The notes: generated from the letters alone by a model not told the origin. 15,606 nt of DNA from Candidatus Methanofastidiosia archaeon (GCA_020854925.1 JAHKLV010000208.1:1-15606), one strand, 5' to 3'; numbered from the stretch's first letter, positions 1 to 8,382 are shown. Numbers and translations: made by a program.

Positions 1-1
1 A

Positions 2-346
2 AAGGGGGGAATACCCGCCGTGGTGTGGGACGACGGCGTACCCGCTCCCGTATGTCTCGTCGAAAGGCTCTATCCCGAAGATGCGGTCCCCGGACCCCTC
101 ATAGCAGAGGCCATGGGAAGGGGACTCTTGTGTGCCTATGCCCACAAGACGGAGATATGCGGGGCGTACCTGTATCATCTCCCCACCGGCGCAATGACAT
201 ACACAGCGCTTGAGAGCAACAAAGAACGAACAAAAGAGCTACTTGCCATGATGCGTGCGTGCACAGCCTTGGTTCCACGACATGAATCATGTAAAGAATG
301 CGAGTATGCAGAGAAATGCGAACATGTGGTTACAAATACTAAATAA
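2..346 (+). CDS. C-terminal fragment of a probable Cas4/Dna2-like PD-(D/E)XK family protein (partial at left edge)
   Basis: The frame is open to the left edge, so the gene probably begins outside the window; the first in-window start is a GTG at 20 (108 residues from there). The protein ends in a C-x2-C-x5-C cluster (C91, C94, C100 from that GTG), after a stretch resembling the last strand and helix of Cas4/RecB-like nucleases (GAYLYHLPTG, then a charged helix). Cas4/Dna2-type nucleases bind an iron-sulfur cluster through one N-terminal and three C-terminal cysteines, and this would be the C-terminal trio. The segment DDGVPAPVCLVER looks like the core strand region, but I see no clear (D/E)-X-K catalytic motif in what is visible, so the protein may be divergent or inactive. 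It converges on the EF-2 operon. Family assignment is an inference from motif spacing; another Cys-containing RecB-like protein is possible. Confidence 0.6.
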   Translation, partial: KGGIPAVVWDDGVPAPVCLVERLYPEDAVPGPLIAEAMGRGLLCAYAHKTEICGAYLYHLPTGAMTYTALESNKERTKELLAMMRACTALVPRHESCKECEYAEKCEHVVTNTK

Positions 347-376
347 TTGTATCATTGAACGCATGTACGCATAATA

Positions 377-422
377 AGAAAAAAAGAAGATATGTGCGGA
401 TTGCCATACGGCAATCCGCGCA
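377..422 (-). terminator. Hairpin plus T-tract terminator of the EF-2 operon
   Basis: Bases 393-405 and 410-422 form a 13-bp stem (one G-U pair) around a 4-nt loop. Read on the minus strand, the hairpin starts 18 nt after the EF-2 stop codon and is followed by a pyrimidine-rich tract with a run of seven T (377-391 on the plus strand is A-rich). Archaeal intrinsic termination mainly needs the T-tract, so the strong hairpin may help termination or protect the 3' end. No T-tract follows on the plus strand, so the signal serves the minus-strand operon. Confidence 0.8.
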
Positions 423-439
423 CGTTCGATACGACAGCC

Positions 440-2644
440 TTATGCCTGGGGATTGAGGTAGTCTGCAGCCTTTGGCGGCTCCGGCTTGAGCCCCTTGCGG
501 GTACGAACCTGCCTGATGGTGTTTTCCTGCAACTCACGCGGCATCTGCTCAAATCCAAGCTGCTCGGTGGTCCACAGGGCACGCCCTTCAGTCGAACCGC
601 GTATGTCCCCCGTAAATCCGAACATTTCCGACACCGGCGTCTTGGACACGACCGTGGTAAGGTCTCCATCCTGGGACATGTCGAGGATCTGCCCACGACG
701 TGACTGTACAAGCTTGGTGATGGAACCCATGTAATCCTGCGGAGCCGTCACATAGAGCTTCTGCATAGGCTCGAGGATGATGGGTTCTCCGGAAAGGATT
801 GCCGCATAAAGACCCTGGCGCATGGCGGGTATTACCTGCGAAGGACCACGGTGGATGGCGTCCTCATGGAGCTTCGTATCCATGAGCTTAATCAAAATCT
901 TTGTGGCCGGTTCGCCCGCGACGATGCCGCGGTCCATGACGGAGTGGAATGCCTCGATGACGAGTTCGCGGACCTCACCGATGTGCACGACACCACGTGT
1001 CATGTTAAGATACATGTTACCGTGGTAGACATCTTCTATTGCCTTGGCAACATCCCTGTCGAATCCGAGCTCCCTAAACGTCTCCTGAAGTTCCTTGCCC
1101 TTCACGCGGCCTTCGGGGATAGTGCCGTCCTTAATGGCGGCAAAGACCTCGTCAGGCATTGGTTCTGCAACAACGTAGAACTTGTTGTGCTTGTTGGGGG
1201 ACTTCCCCTCGACCTGTGGAGACTGCCTGTTAATGGTCTCACGGTAGACGACGATAGGCTCAGAGGTCTTGATGGCCACATTCTTGTCCTTGCGGATACG
1301 GTACTCGACAACCTCAAGGTGCAGTTCGCCCATGCCGGAAAGAAGGTACTCGCCGGTCTCCTCGTCAATCTTCGCCTGGAGCGTGGGGTCTTCCTTTGCC
1401 ACCTGGCGCAGCACCTCGATAAGCTTGGGGAGATCCTTCGGATTCTCAGGTTCAACGGCGACGGTGACCACCGGTTCGCTGTAGTGCTTGATTGCCTCGA
1501 AGGGTTCGATTGGTTCAGGGCCCGTTGAGATGGTCTCACCGGCGATGGCCTCCTTGAGGCCGGTAATGGCGACGATGTTTCCCGCAGGGACCTCGTCCAT
1601 GGACTCACGGTCGGGACCCATGTAAATACCAAGCTGCTGGATGCGGCGCTTCTGGCGAGTCCCTGACAGCCATACTTCCTGGCCCATCTTCAACGTTCCG
1701 GAAAAGATGCGGCCTGTCGCAATTTCACCCGCATGACGGTCGACGTTAATCTTCGTGACCACCATGGCGACATCGCCCTTCTCGTTGGCATCGATCATGT
1801 CCAAACCAATCTTTGACTCGAGGTCGTGCCTCCACAACTGTGGAATCCTGTACTTCTGTGCAGTGGCAGGGTCGGGAAGATGGTCGATAACCATGTCAAG
1901 GAGAATCTGGTGAATAGGGGCCTTGTGAGCAAGGTCGCGGACCTGGCCGCTGTTGGTCATGTCGATGATATCCTTGAACGTGATGCCCGTCTCCTTCATG
2001 TAGGGGACGTTGATAGCCCAGTTCGCATACGCCGAACCAAAGGCGACACTCCCGTCGGTCACGGAAACCTGCCATGACTCTTTGAACTCCTTGGGCGCTG
2101 CCTGCTTGATAAGCTTGTTAATTTCGCTTATGGACTTCATGAAGCGGGCCTGCATCTCCTCCGGGGAAAGCTTGAGTTCCTTGATGAGGCGATCCACCTT
2201 GTTGATGAAAAGCACCGGCTTCACGCGCTCCTTGAGCGCCTGGCGCACAACAGTCTCGGTCTGGGGCATCTTGCCCTCCACCGCACAGACCACGATGATG
2301 GCGCCATCGATGGCGCGCATCGCCCTGGTGACGTCGCCGCCGAAGTCAACGTGCCCCGGCGTGTCGATGAGGTTGATAAGGTAGTCCTTCCCCTCATAGG
2401 TGTGGACCATGGAGATGTTGGAGGCATCGATGGTGATGCCACGTGCCTGCTCCTGCTCGTCGAAGTCGAGGGCAAGCTGCTTGCCGGCGAGCTCCTCTGC
2501 CATGAGCCCGGCACCGAAGAGAAGGTTGTCTGAAAGCGTTGTCTTTCCGTGGTCGATGTGTGCTGCAATACCGATGTTCCTGATCTGCAGGGGCTTGTGC
2601 ATAAGCTCCTGCGCTGCCTTTGCCATCTTTTCCTTTCTTCCCAT
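440..2644 (-). CDS. fusA: Translation elongation factor EF-2 (aEF-2)
   Basis: This GTPase drives ribosomal translocation in the cytoplasm. Numbering from the ATG at 2644 (734 residues, the usual archaeal length), the GTP-binding motifs are intact: AHIDHGKT at 28-35, RGIT at 68-71, DTPGH at 94-98 and NKVD at 148-151. The C-terminal domain carries DAIHRGPSQ with His598, the residue archaea and eukaryotes modify to diphthamide. The frame also offers a GTG at 2653 and an ATG at 2650. I chose 2644 because an AGGTGAT Shine-Dalgarno sits 4 nt upstream, as in the neighbouring rps7, and because archaeal EF-2 normally begins MGR+EKM. The Shine-Dalgarno lies within the end of rps7 and its stop region, so translation is probably coupled. 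It is the last gene of the operon. No intein or frameshift is seen. Confidence 0.97.
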   Translation of the reverse strand: MGRKEKMAKAAQELMHKPLQIRNIGIAAHIDHGKTTLSDNLLFGAGLMAEELAGKQLALDFDEQEQARGITIDASNISMVHTYEGKDYLINLIDTPGHVDFGGDVTRAMRAIDGAIIVVCAVEGKMPQTETVVRQALKERVKPVLFINKVDRLIKELKLSPEEMQARFMKSISEINKLIKQAAPKEFKESWQVSVTDGSVAFGSAYANWAINVPYMKETGITFKDIIDMTNSGQVRDLAHKAPIHQILLDMVIDHLPDPATAQKYRIPQLWRHDLESKIGLDMIDANEKGDVAMVVTKINVDRHAGEIATGRIFSGTLKMGQEVWLSGTRQKRRIQQLGIYMGPDRESMDEVPAGNIVAITGLKEAIAGETISTGPEPIEPFEAIKHYSEPVVTVAVEPENPKDLPKLIEVLRQVAKEDPTLQAKIDEETGEYLLSGMGELHLEVVEYRIRKDKNVAIKTSEPIVVYRETINRQSPQVEGKSPNKHNKFYVVAEPMPDEVFAAIKDGTIPEGRVKGKELQETFRELGFDRDVAKAIEDVYHGNMYLNMTRGVVHIGEVRELVIEAFHSVMDRGIVAGEPATKILIKLMDTKLHEDAIHRGPSQVIPAMRQGLYAAILSGEPIILEPMQKLYVTAPQDYMGSITKLVQSRRGQILDMSQDGDLTTVVSKTPVSEMFGFTGDIRGSTEGRALWTTEQLGFEQMPRELQENTIRQVRTRKGLKPEPPKAADYLNPQA

Positions 2645-2649
2645 GCTCA

Positions 2650-3267
2650 TCACCTGGCAGACTTGGCAATACGCTCAATCTCTTCCTTCTTGCCGACGGC
2701 AAAGCTCTTCATGTCCTTTTCGCTGGCAGCGATAATTTCCTCGGAAAGGGCCTGTGCATAGCTAGTCTTTGACTTGAAGGCACGGGCACTCGCTCCGAGC
2801 GTGATGTTTTTGAGAGCAACGTCTATCCTGCGCTGGGGTGCAATGTCCACCGCCTGGTGGTACTTTGCGCCACCGTAGGATATCGTTGTCGTCTCCTCAC
2901 GGGGCGACGAATTCTCAATAGCAGTAATAAGAACGGCGATTGGATTCTTCTTCGTCTTCCTGTTGATGATGTCAAACGAGTCCCGCACGACGGTGTATGC
3001 CTTATGCTTCTTGCCGGTAAGGCCACCAGCGCGACGGATGAAGCGACCGCTGACTTTTCTTTTTACCGCACCGGACCGCATGGTCTTATTGACCAAGCGC
3101 TCGACGATGTTCTGGCGCACCTTCCAAAATTGGTGGGCTTCGTGTCGGCCACCTGAATGGGGTATGAGGATGGGGGAAAGGGTGATGTGGTTCTTCAGGC
3201 CCTCGTCCCGAATCTCTACATCGTAATCCCACTTGCCAAAAATCTTCACTTCAAGAGGTTCTTCCAT
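2650..3267 (-). CDS. rps7: Small-subunit ribosomal protein uS7 (Rps7)
   Basis: uS7 binds the 3' major domain of 16S rRNA and nucleates assembly of the 30S head. The 205-residue length fits archaeal uS7. The N-terminal extension (KIFGKWDYDVEIRD) is archaeal/eukaryotic, and the conserved core follows, with HEAHQFWKVRQNIVERLVNKTMRSG near residues 42-66 and the QRRIDVALKNI and SYAQALSEEI segments near the C terminus. An AGGTGAT Shine-Dalgarno lies 3 nt before the ATG at 3267. The gene sits 4 nt after rps12 and its stop falls in the EF-2 translation-initiation region, the classic str-operon order. Start and family are both secure. Confidence 0.97.
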   Translation of the reverse strand: MEEPLEVKIFGKWDYDVEIRDEGLKNHITLSPILIPHSGGRHEAHQFWKVRQNIVERLVNKTMRSGAVKRKVSGRFIRRAGGLTGKKHKAYTVVRDSFDIINRKTKKNPIAVLITAIENSSPREETTTISYGGAKYHQAVDIAPQRRIDVALKNITLGASARAFKSKTSYAQALSEEIIAASEKDMKSFAVGKKEEIERIAKSAR

Positions 3268-3271
3268 ATGA

Positions 3272-3706
3272 TCACCTGATGGGCTTTTCCTTCCTGCCGT
3301 GTACCATTTCGTTCAACGAGACACGGTTCACCTTGGTGACCTTGTATTTGACACCGGGAATGTCACCCATTGAACCTCCCTTCCGGCCGCCGATACTCTC
3401 TATGACGACCTCGTCGTGCTCATCGATAAAGTTGATGGCACCGTCACCCGGGCAAAAGGCGGTAAGTTGCCTTCCGTTCTTAATAAGCTGGACCCTCACA
3501 CACTTACGAATGGCGGAGTTGGGCTGCTTTGCCTCTACGGGTACCTTCTCAAGGACGATTCCCCGTCCCATGGGCGCACCCTCAAGGGGGTCGGACTTCG
3601 TGCTCAGGCTCAGTGCCCTCCGCTTGTAATCGATGTCCTTCCACCGCATCTCCTGCCGCTTCTTGCGCAAGTTTCGCGCAGCGAATTCACCTCTCGGACT
3701 TTCCAT
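3272..3706 (-). CDS. rps12: Small-subunit ribosomal protein uS12 (Rps12)
   Basis: uS12 lies at the decoding centre and affects translational accuracy. The 144-residue product matches archaeal uS12 in length and motifs: DPLEGAPMGRGIVLEK, VEAKQPNSAIRKCVRVQLI (the conserved KQPNS loop), FCPGDGAINFIDEHDEV, and the C-terminal KVNRVSLNEMVHGRKEKP. The ATG at 3706 has an AGGTGAG Shine-Dalgarno 3 nt upstream. Unlike the other genes of the cluster, it is separated from its upstream neighbour nusA by 54 nt of AT-rich DNA with a TATA box, so rps12-rps7-EF-2 may also be transcribed on its own. Nothing in the sequence looks abnormal. Confidence 0.97.
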   Translation of the reverse strand: MESPRGEFAARNLRKKRQEMRWKDIDYKRRALSLSTKSDPLEGAPMGRGIVLEKVPVEAKQPNSAIRKCVRVQLIKNGRQLTAFCPGDGAINFIDEHDEVVIESIGGRKGGSMGDIPGVKYKVTKVNRVSLNEMVHGRKEKPIR

Positions 3707-3724
3707 TGTCTCACCTTATAATCA

Positions 3725-3760
3725 AGATATGCGTCTTTTACACAATCAATTTATAAATCT
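3725..3760 (-). promoter_or_regulatory. Internal archaeal promoter upstream of rps12-rps7-EF-2
   Basis: The minus strand reads TTTATAAA at 3757-3750, preceded by the purine-rich BRE-like AAAGA that overlaps the nusA stop codon. A start site about 25 nt downstream falls near 3726. That leaves a leader of roughly 20 nt holding the AGGTGAG Shine-Dalgarno of rps12. This is the only AT-rich spacer between genes of the operon. The promoter is inferred from consensus and spacing. Confidence 0.55.
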
Positions 3761-4192
3761 TTACATTATCGAAACGTCGTCGACGCCGTGGTGCCGCTTG
3801 AGGAGGACCTTGGCGCGATTGATGGTCTTGCCGGACCTGCCGATGGCAATGCCCCGGTCCTTCTTGGGGACCTCGACCATCGCGACGCGCTTTTTGTCGG
3901 TGCGCTCCGTAATCGTGACGTTCGTTATCTTTGCCGGTCGCATGATGTTTTCTATGAATTTCCGTGGGTCCTCAGAGTATTCAACGATATCGACACCCTT
4001 GTTTATCATCTCGCGGACCCTTCCGAGGTTGGCCCCTTTCTTGCCGATGGCAAGGCCGACCTCGCCCTCCTTGACCACATAGACGACGGATTCATCGTGG
4101 TCGTCAAAAAGGCAGTCCTTTACCGTAGCACCGGTGATGCTTTCAAACAGGCTGATGTATCGTATCTCTTCAGGGCCCAACCGGAACCCCAT
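3761..4192 (-). CDS. nusA: Archaeal NusA-like transcription factor (two KH domains)
   Basis: This short archaeal NusA homologue consists only of two KH RNA-binding domains and lacks the N-terminal polymerase-binding and S1 domains of bacterial NusA. At 143 residues it has the usual archaeal length. Both KH signature loops are visible: GLAIGKKGANL (GKKG at 50-53) and GIAIGRSGKTI (GRSG at 118-121). I chose the ATG at 4192 over the GTG at 4195 because the GGAGGGAG Shine-Dalgarno is 4 nt from the ATG but only 1 nt from the GTG. The stop of rpl30e overlaps this ATG by one base (TGATG), so the two are translationally coupled. Its place between RNA polymerase and ribosomal genes fits a role in elongation or termination. 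A role in RNA binding is known for the family; its precise function in archaea is poorly defined. Confidence 0.93.
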   Translation of the reverse strand: MGFRLGPEEIRYISLFESITGATVKDCLFDDHDESVVYVVKEGEVGLAIGKKGANLGRVREMINKGVDIVEYSEDPRKFIENIMRPAKITNVTITERTDKKRVAMVEVPKKDRGIAIGRSGKTINRAKVLLKRHHGVDDVSIM

Positions 4193-4491
4193 CACGCTCC
4201 CTCCGCAGACAAGATCAACGACTCGCCGGGGGAGATTATCGTTATCATTGACACGATAAAAGGCTTACCGCAGACCATACCTAGGTCTACGCCGGTACCC
4301 TTGTACTCCCTCAGGGGAACATCGGCAAGCGAAGCATAGTGCTTGAGGTCTTCGATAGATTCCCTCTTGCTGTTTGCCGCATAGATAATGAGCTTGGCCT
4401 CCCCAGACTTGAGTGCCACGAGGGACCTGTCTGTTCCCAGTATGACCTTGCCGGTATCAATGGCCTTCCTTATTTCTCGAGCTATATCCAT
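4192..4491 (-). CDS. rpl30e: Large-subunit ribosomal protein eL30 (L30e)
   Basis: eL30 is an L7Ae/L30e-fold protein of the 50S subunit that binds kink-turn RNA; archaea and eukaryotes have it. The 99-residue product shows the family pattern: an N-terminal helix (IAREIRKAIDTGKVILGT), the strand KLIIYAANS, and the GTGVDLGMVCGKPFIVSMITI segment. The frame extends up to 4518, but the ATG at 4491 matches the family N terminus and has an AGGAGGT Shine-Dalgarno 8 nt upstream, inside the end of rpoA2. The longer version would overlap rpoA2 by 23 nt without a better ribosome-binding site. Position between rpoA2 and nusA is the conserved archaeal order. Confidence 0.94.
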   Translation of the reverse strand: MDIAREIRKAIDTGKVILGTDRSLVALKSGEAKLIIYAANSKRESIEDLKHYASLADVPLREYKGTGVDLGMVCGKPFIVSMITIISPGESLILSAEGA

Positions 4492-4495
4492 ATGA

Positions 4496-5686
4496 CTAAA
4501 CCTCCTTTGCGTCCTCAAAAGACGGGTTCATGACCAGCTCAACGATGCCGGTGCCAAGCGGTATGGGCTGGCCGACAATGACGTTTTCCGTAACGCCGTT
4601 GAGTCTGTCCTTCTCTCCTTCACGGGCTGCTTCCAACAGATGGCCGGTGGTGACCTCAAACGAGGCGCGTGCAAGCACACTTGCCTTTTCCCCGGTGATA
4701 CCGTGCCTTCCTATCTGCTGGATGTCGCCCTCAAGGCACATGGCGTCGGCAAGCACCATGATGTGGCGCCGGTCGACCTCAAGGCCCTGTTCGTCAAGCA
4801 CTTTCTGTATCTCGCGCATAATCGCATTCCTGGCGGCCTCGATGCCGAGAACCTCGAAGAGCTCGTAGATGTTATTGGTGGTGGTGCGATAGGGGTCCAC
4901 GCCAGGGACGGTCATGACCTCCGCCAAATTCGAGCCCTCGGTATAGACGAAATACTCGTCACCCTCTTTCTTAATCATGGCCCGCTCAATGCCTTTGATG
5001 CCCTTGAGCGAAAGGCCCTTTATCTTCTGTGAGAAGCGCCGAAGCTTTAAGAGATTAACGGTTCCAGGGGAAAGAATTACGAGACCCTCGTCCTCATCAT
5101 ACCGTATCCGCTCCACAGATTTGGTCTTCTTGAGCTTTTTTATGACCTCTTCAAAGGTCAAGCCGGAGTCCTCCATGCGCTCGCTGTCAAGCTCGATGCT
5201 GAACTCGGCACCGATGACGTCAAGCGCCGTTGAGCGCGCCACGTTCTCAACGGTCGTCCCCTCGATGCGCTGGGCGGCGAGGATTGCTTTTTCCTTCGAG
5301 AAGCGGTGCTCATCATCGAGGGCAACGGCCATCACCGGCGTTGAGGGGTCCTTCCTCACATCGACGATCTCTATGATACGTGGAAGACCGAGGGTAACGT
5401 TGATTTCCGCCACACCGGCGTAGTGAAAGGTGTTGAGCGTCATCTGCGTGCCCGGTTCGCCAAGGCTCTGCGCGGCGACGGTGCCCACCGGTTCACCAGG
5501 GTCGACACGCGCCTTGCGGTACTCGGCAACGATTTCGTGGAGGATGCGCTGCAGCTCCTCTTCGGAAAAGTCCCTCTTCTCATTGAACGAGAGGAGCTTG
5601 GTGTGCGCCTCTTCCATGACGACACGTGATACGGCCCCTTTCAGGACGGTTTCCATCTGCTCCAGCAGGTATAAATCGGACACCAT
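4496..5686 (-). CDS. rpoA2: DNA-directed RNA polymerase subunit A'' (Rpo1C)
   Basis: This is the C-terminal part of the largest polymerase subunit, which is split from A' in archaea. The segment at about residues 65-105 (GEPVGTVAAQSLGEPGTQMT, then NTFHYAGV and LGLPR) is the trigger-loop region of the active centre; the C-terminal jaw and cleft part follows (HIMVLADAMCLEGDIQQIGRHG, VLARASFEVTTGHLLEAA). The length, 396 residues, is normal. The frame could begin at a GTG at 5695, but the GGAGGGG Shine-Dalgarno abuts that codon and lies 8 nt before the ATG at 5686, so I prefer the ATG. The rpoA1 stop codon lies in this start region. It works in complex with RpoA1, RpoB, RpoH and the other polymerase subunits encoded elsewhere. 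Confidence 0.96.
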   Translation of the reverse strand: MVSDLYLLEQMETVLKGAVSRVVMEEAHTKLLSFNEKRDFSEEELQRILHEIVAEYRKARVDPGEPVGTVAAQSLGEPGTQMTLNTFHYAGVAEINVTLGLPRIIEIVDVRKDPSTPVMAVALDDEHRFSKEKAILAAQRIEGTTVENVARSTALDVIGAEFSIELDSERMEDSGLTFEEVIKKLKKTKSVERIRYDEDEGLVILSPGTVNLLKLRRFSQKIKGLSLKGIKGIERAMIKKEGDEYFVYTEGSNLAEVMTVPGVDPYRTTTNNIYELFEVLGIEAARNAIMREIQKVLDEQGLEVDRRHIMVLADAMCLEGDIQQIGRHGITGEKASVLARASFEVTTGHLLEAAREGEKDRLNGVTENVIVGQPIPLGTGIVELVMNPSFEDAKEV

Positions 5687-5691
5687 GTGCT

Positions 5692-8382
5692 TCACCCCTC
5701 CGTATGGCTATTTAAATTTTTATGGACAATCCAGTCGATATCAACTGCCTTTCCGTAGGTCGACTTCGCGGGGTCGATGCCATCTTCCCCGTAGGCAAAC
5801 TGCACAATGATGTCATCATTGGTACGCACCGTGCCATCGTAACGGACGCTCATGTCCTGCAGGGCGTTCATGAGGCGGCGCTGCATGTATCCGCTCTGTG
5901 CGGTACGCACCGCGGTATCAACAAGGCCTTCCCTTCCACCCATGGCATGGAAGAAGAATTCCTTGGGATTAAGCCCTTTCTTGTATGAAGCCGAGACAAA
6001 GCCACGGGCCTCGGCGCTGAGGTCATCCTCCTTGAAGGATGAGAGCGACCTGTTGATGTACCCACGGTGGAGACGGGTGCCACGCACCGACATCTGCCCG
6101 AGTGATGCACTCATCTGGGTTATGTCGAGCATGTTGCCTTTTGCGCCCGTCTTGGCCATGATGACGGCACCCCTGTTCATACCCAGGTACCGTTCGGAGA
6201 TGTCGCCGGCCTTGTCACGTGCCTCGGCAAGCGCCTGCATGATCTTTGATTCGAGTGTCTCCTCGACACTGCGGCCGGGGAGGGGCTCGAGGTATCCCTG
6301 CCGATACGTCTCGATGAGCTTGTCCACTTTTTCCTTTCCCTCAAAGATGATTTTGTCGATAAGTACCGCACCCGCCTTGGGGATGTCCTCGTCATCGATG
6401 CCGGTAGTAAATCCAATGATGGCGGTGGCCTGGAGGATGAGCCGGGTGACGGAGTCAAGGAAGATTCTGCCCGTGTCAGTCCCGTAGTCCTTAACAAGCT
6501 TGTCAAGAAGCTTGCAGTTGGACCGTGCCTTGAACGTGGCACCGTCAATGATGCCAGACACGAGCCTTCCTCCCTCAATCCTCACGAAGGCATCATACTT
6601 GCAGTTCACGCCCTCGCACATCTCACACTTCTGGCAGACCTTGGCCTTGTACTCGATGTTTAGGTCTGACGGCAGGAGGAGCGAGAAGACCTGCTTGCCG
6701 CTCCAATAGGGCACATCGCCCTCAATCTTCGCCGGTTCGGGCAACGATGCGGAGGGGATGTCGGAAACGTAAATCATCTGGGCAACCTGGTCACGGGTGA
6801 AAAACGAGGACCGCTTCGTAAGCAAATAAGCGCCCGACAGGTAATCCTGGCTGCCGCCTATGACAGGTTCGCCGAATCGCGGGGAGATGATCTGCTCCTG
6901 AACGCGCATGAGAATGCGCGCCTCGGCCTGCGCCTCCTCGGTCTGAGGGACGTGCATGTTCATCTCGTCGCCGTCAAAGTCAGCGTTGTAGGGCGGACAG
7001 ACGCAGAGATTGAGGCGGAAGGTCTTGTACGGCATGACCCGCACCTCATGCGCCATGATGGATAGACGGTGAAGGGACGGCTGCCTGTTGAAGAGGACGA
7101 TGTCGCCGTCGCAGAGATGGCGCTCAACGACATAGCCTATATCAAGCTCCTCGGCAAGGATGTCCTTCGTTATATCGGACACGCGCTTTCGCATGCCGTC
7201 GTGGCGTATGATGTAGTTAGCCCCCGGATACGCCTCTGAACCGTTGAGTACGAGCCCGCGCAGGCGTTCGAGATTGCGGTGCGTGGCACGCTCGGGGACG
7301 GTAAGCTCCTTTGCCACAAACAGAGGGACGCCGACCTCGTTGATGGAGATGTTTGGGTCGGGGGAGATGACCGTCCTGGCGGAGAAGTCAACACGCTTGC
7401 CGGAAAGATTGTTCCTGAATCGTCCTTCCTTGCCCTTGAGGCGCTGGGTAAGGGTCTTGAGCACCCTGCCTGAGCGGTGCCGTGCCGGCGGGACGCCCGA
7501 TACCTCGTTGTCAAAGTACGTGGTGACGTGGTACTGGAGCAGCTCCCAGAGGTCCTCAACGATGAGCTGGGGTGCCCCAGCGTCGAGATTCTCCCGTAGG
7601 CGCTGGTTGATGCGGATGATGTCCACGAGCTTGTGGGTGAGGTCGTCTTCCGACCTGATGCCCGATTCGAGGGTGATGGATGGCCGCACCGTCACGGGGG
7701 CAACAGGCAGCACGGTGAGGATTGACCACTCGGGGCGCGCGCACTCGGGATTCCATCCCATGAGCACGACATCCTCGTTGGGTATTTTTTCGAAACGCTC
7801 CCTGATGTCCGACGGCGTCAGCTTCTTGTCCCCCTCTTTGTAGGCAGTGGGCTTGTCAAACTTGATCTTTGCCTGTTCCGTACCACAGTGGGGACACGTG
7901 GTGTCCTTGATGACACCCTTTTTCTTCGCAGCCTCCGAAAGAACCTCAATGATGATTGCCTGGCGGATGCTCCCCCGTACGCCTTCCTCCTCCAGCCTTG
8001 TGTGATACTGGGCGAGGCGGTCCTCGGGAAGAAGAAGCCGCGAACACTCCTTGCAGGTCGCCTTGAGGATGTCGTAGACCTCCTTGGCGTACCCGACATG
8101 GATAACGGGCCGTGAGAGCTCGATGTGTCCGAAGTGGCCTTGGCACTCCCCGAACTTGGACCCGCACGTACGGCAGCGCAGGCCCGGGTCGATGACGCCA
8201 AGCTTGGGGTCCATGAGCCCCCCGTTGATGGGGTACCCCTCGTCGTCGTACGTGTCGGCTTGGACAATGGTGGTGACCGACATCTTGCGGATGTGCTCCG
8301 GTGAGAGCACGCCAAAACTGAGTTCCTTTATCTTCTTTGGCGGCCCGAAAAGTAAAATCTCTTCTTCGTTCATAGCAATCAC
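5692..8382 (-). CDS. rpoA1: DNA-directed RNA polymerase subunit A' (Rpo1N)
   Basis: This is the N-terminal two-thirds of the largest polymerase subunit, carrying the catalytic Mg-binding loop NADFDGDEMNMH at residues 466-477. The clamp zinc sites are visible: C70, C73, C80 and H83 (CRTCGSKFGECQGH), and C110/C113 with C163/C166. NLSGKRVDFSARTVISPDPN near 325-343 and FNRQPSLHRLSIMAH near 431-445 are the usual conserved blocks. The 896-residue length is normal and there is no intein. A tight cysteine run (C583, C586, C589, C594) lies in the middle of the protein. The start is ambiguous. The GTG at 8382 overlaps the rpoB stop (GTGA) and has GGAGG 7 nt upstream; the ATG at 8373 has GTGAT 4 nt upstream. 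The choice changes only three residues. Confidence 0.97.
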   Translation of the reverse strand: MIAMNEEEILLFGPPKKIKELSFGVLSPEHIRKMSVTTIVQADTYDDEGYPINGGLMDPKLGVIDPGLRCRTCGSKFGECQGHFGHIELSRPVIHVGYAKEVYDILKATCKECSRLLLPEDRLAQYHTRLEEEGVRGSIRQAIIIEVLSEAAKKKGVIKDTTCPHCGTEQAKIKFDKPTAYKEGDKKLTPSDIRERFEKIPNEDVVLMGWNPECARPEWSILTVLPVAPVTVRPSITLESGIRSEDDLTHKLVDIIRINQRLRENLDAGAPQLIVEDLWELLQYHVTTYFDNEVSGVPPARHRSGRVLKTLTQRLKGKEGRFRNNLSGKRVDFSARTVISPDPNISINEVGVPLFVAKELTVPERATHRNLERLRGLVLNGSEAYPGANYIIRHDGMRKRVSDITKDILAEELDIGYVVERHLCDGDIVLFNRQPSLHRLSIMAHEVRVMPYKTFRLNLCVCPPYNADFDGDEMNMHVPQTEEAQAEARILMRVQEQIISPRFGEPVIGGSQDYLSGAYLLTKRSSFFTRDQVAQMIYVSDIPSASLPEPAKIEGDVPYWSGKQVFSLLLPSDLNIEYKAKVCQKCEMCEGVNCKYDAFVRIEGGRLVSGIIDGATFKARSNCKLLDKLVKDYGTDTGRIFLDSVTRLILQATAIIGFTTGIDDEDIPKAGAVLIDKIIFEGKEKVDKLIETYRQGYLEPLPGRSVEETLESKIMQALAEARDKAGDISERYLGMNRGAVIMAKTGAKGNMLDITQMSASLGQMSVRGTRLHRGYINRSLSSFKEDDLSAEARGFVSASYKKGLNPKEFFFHAMGGREGLVDTAVRTAQSGYMQRRLMNALQDMSVRYDGTVRTNDDIIVQFAYGEDGIDPAKSTYGKAVDIDWIVHKNLNSHTEG

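Noticed and set aside
851..1528. 225-residue plus-strand ORF inside EF-2
   Set aside because: Antisense shadow of a strongly conserved gene in GC-rich DNA, with no recognisable domain.
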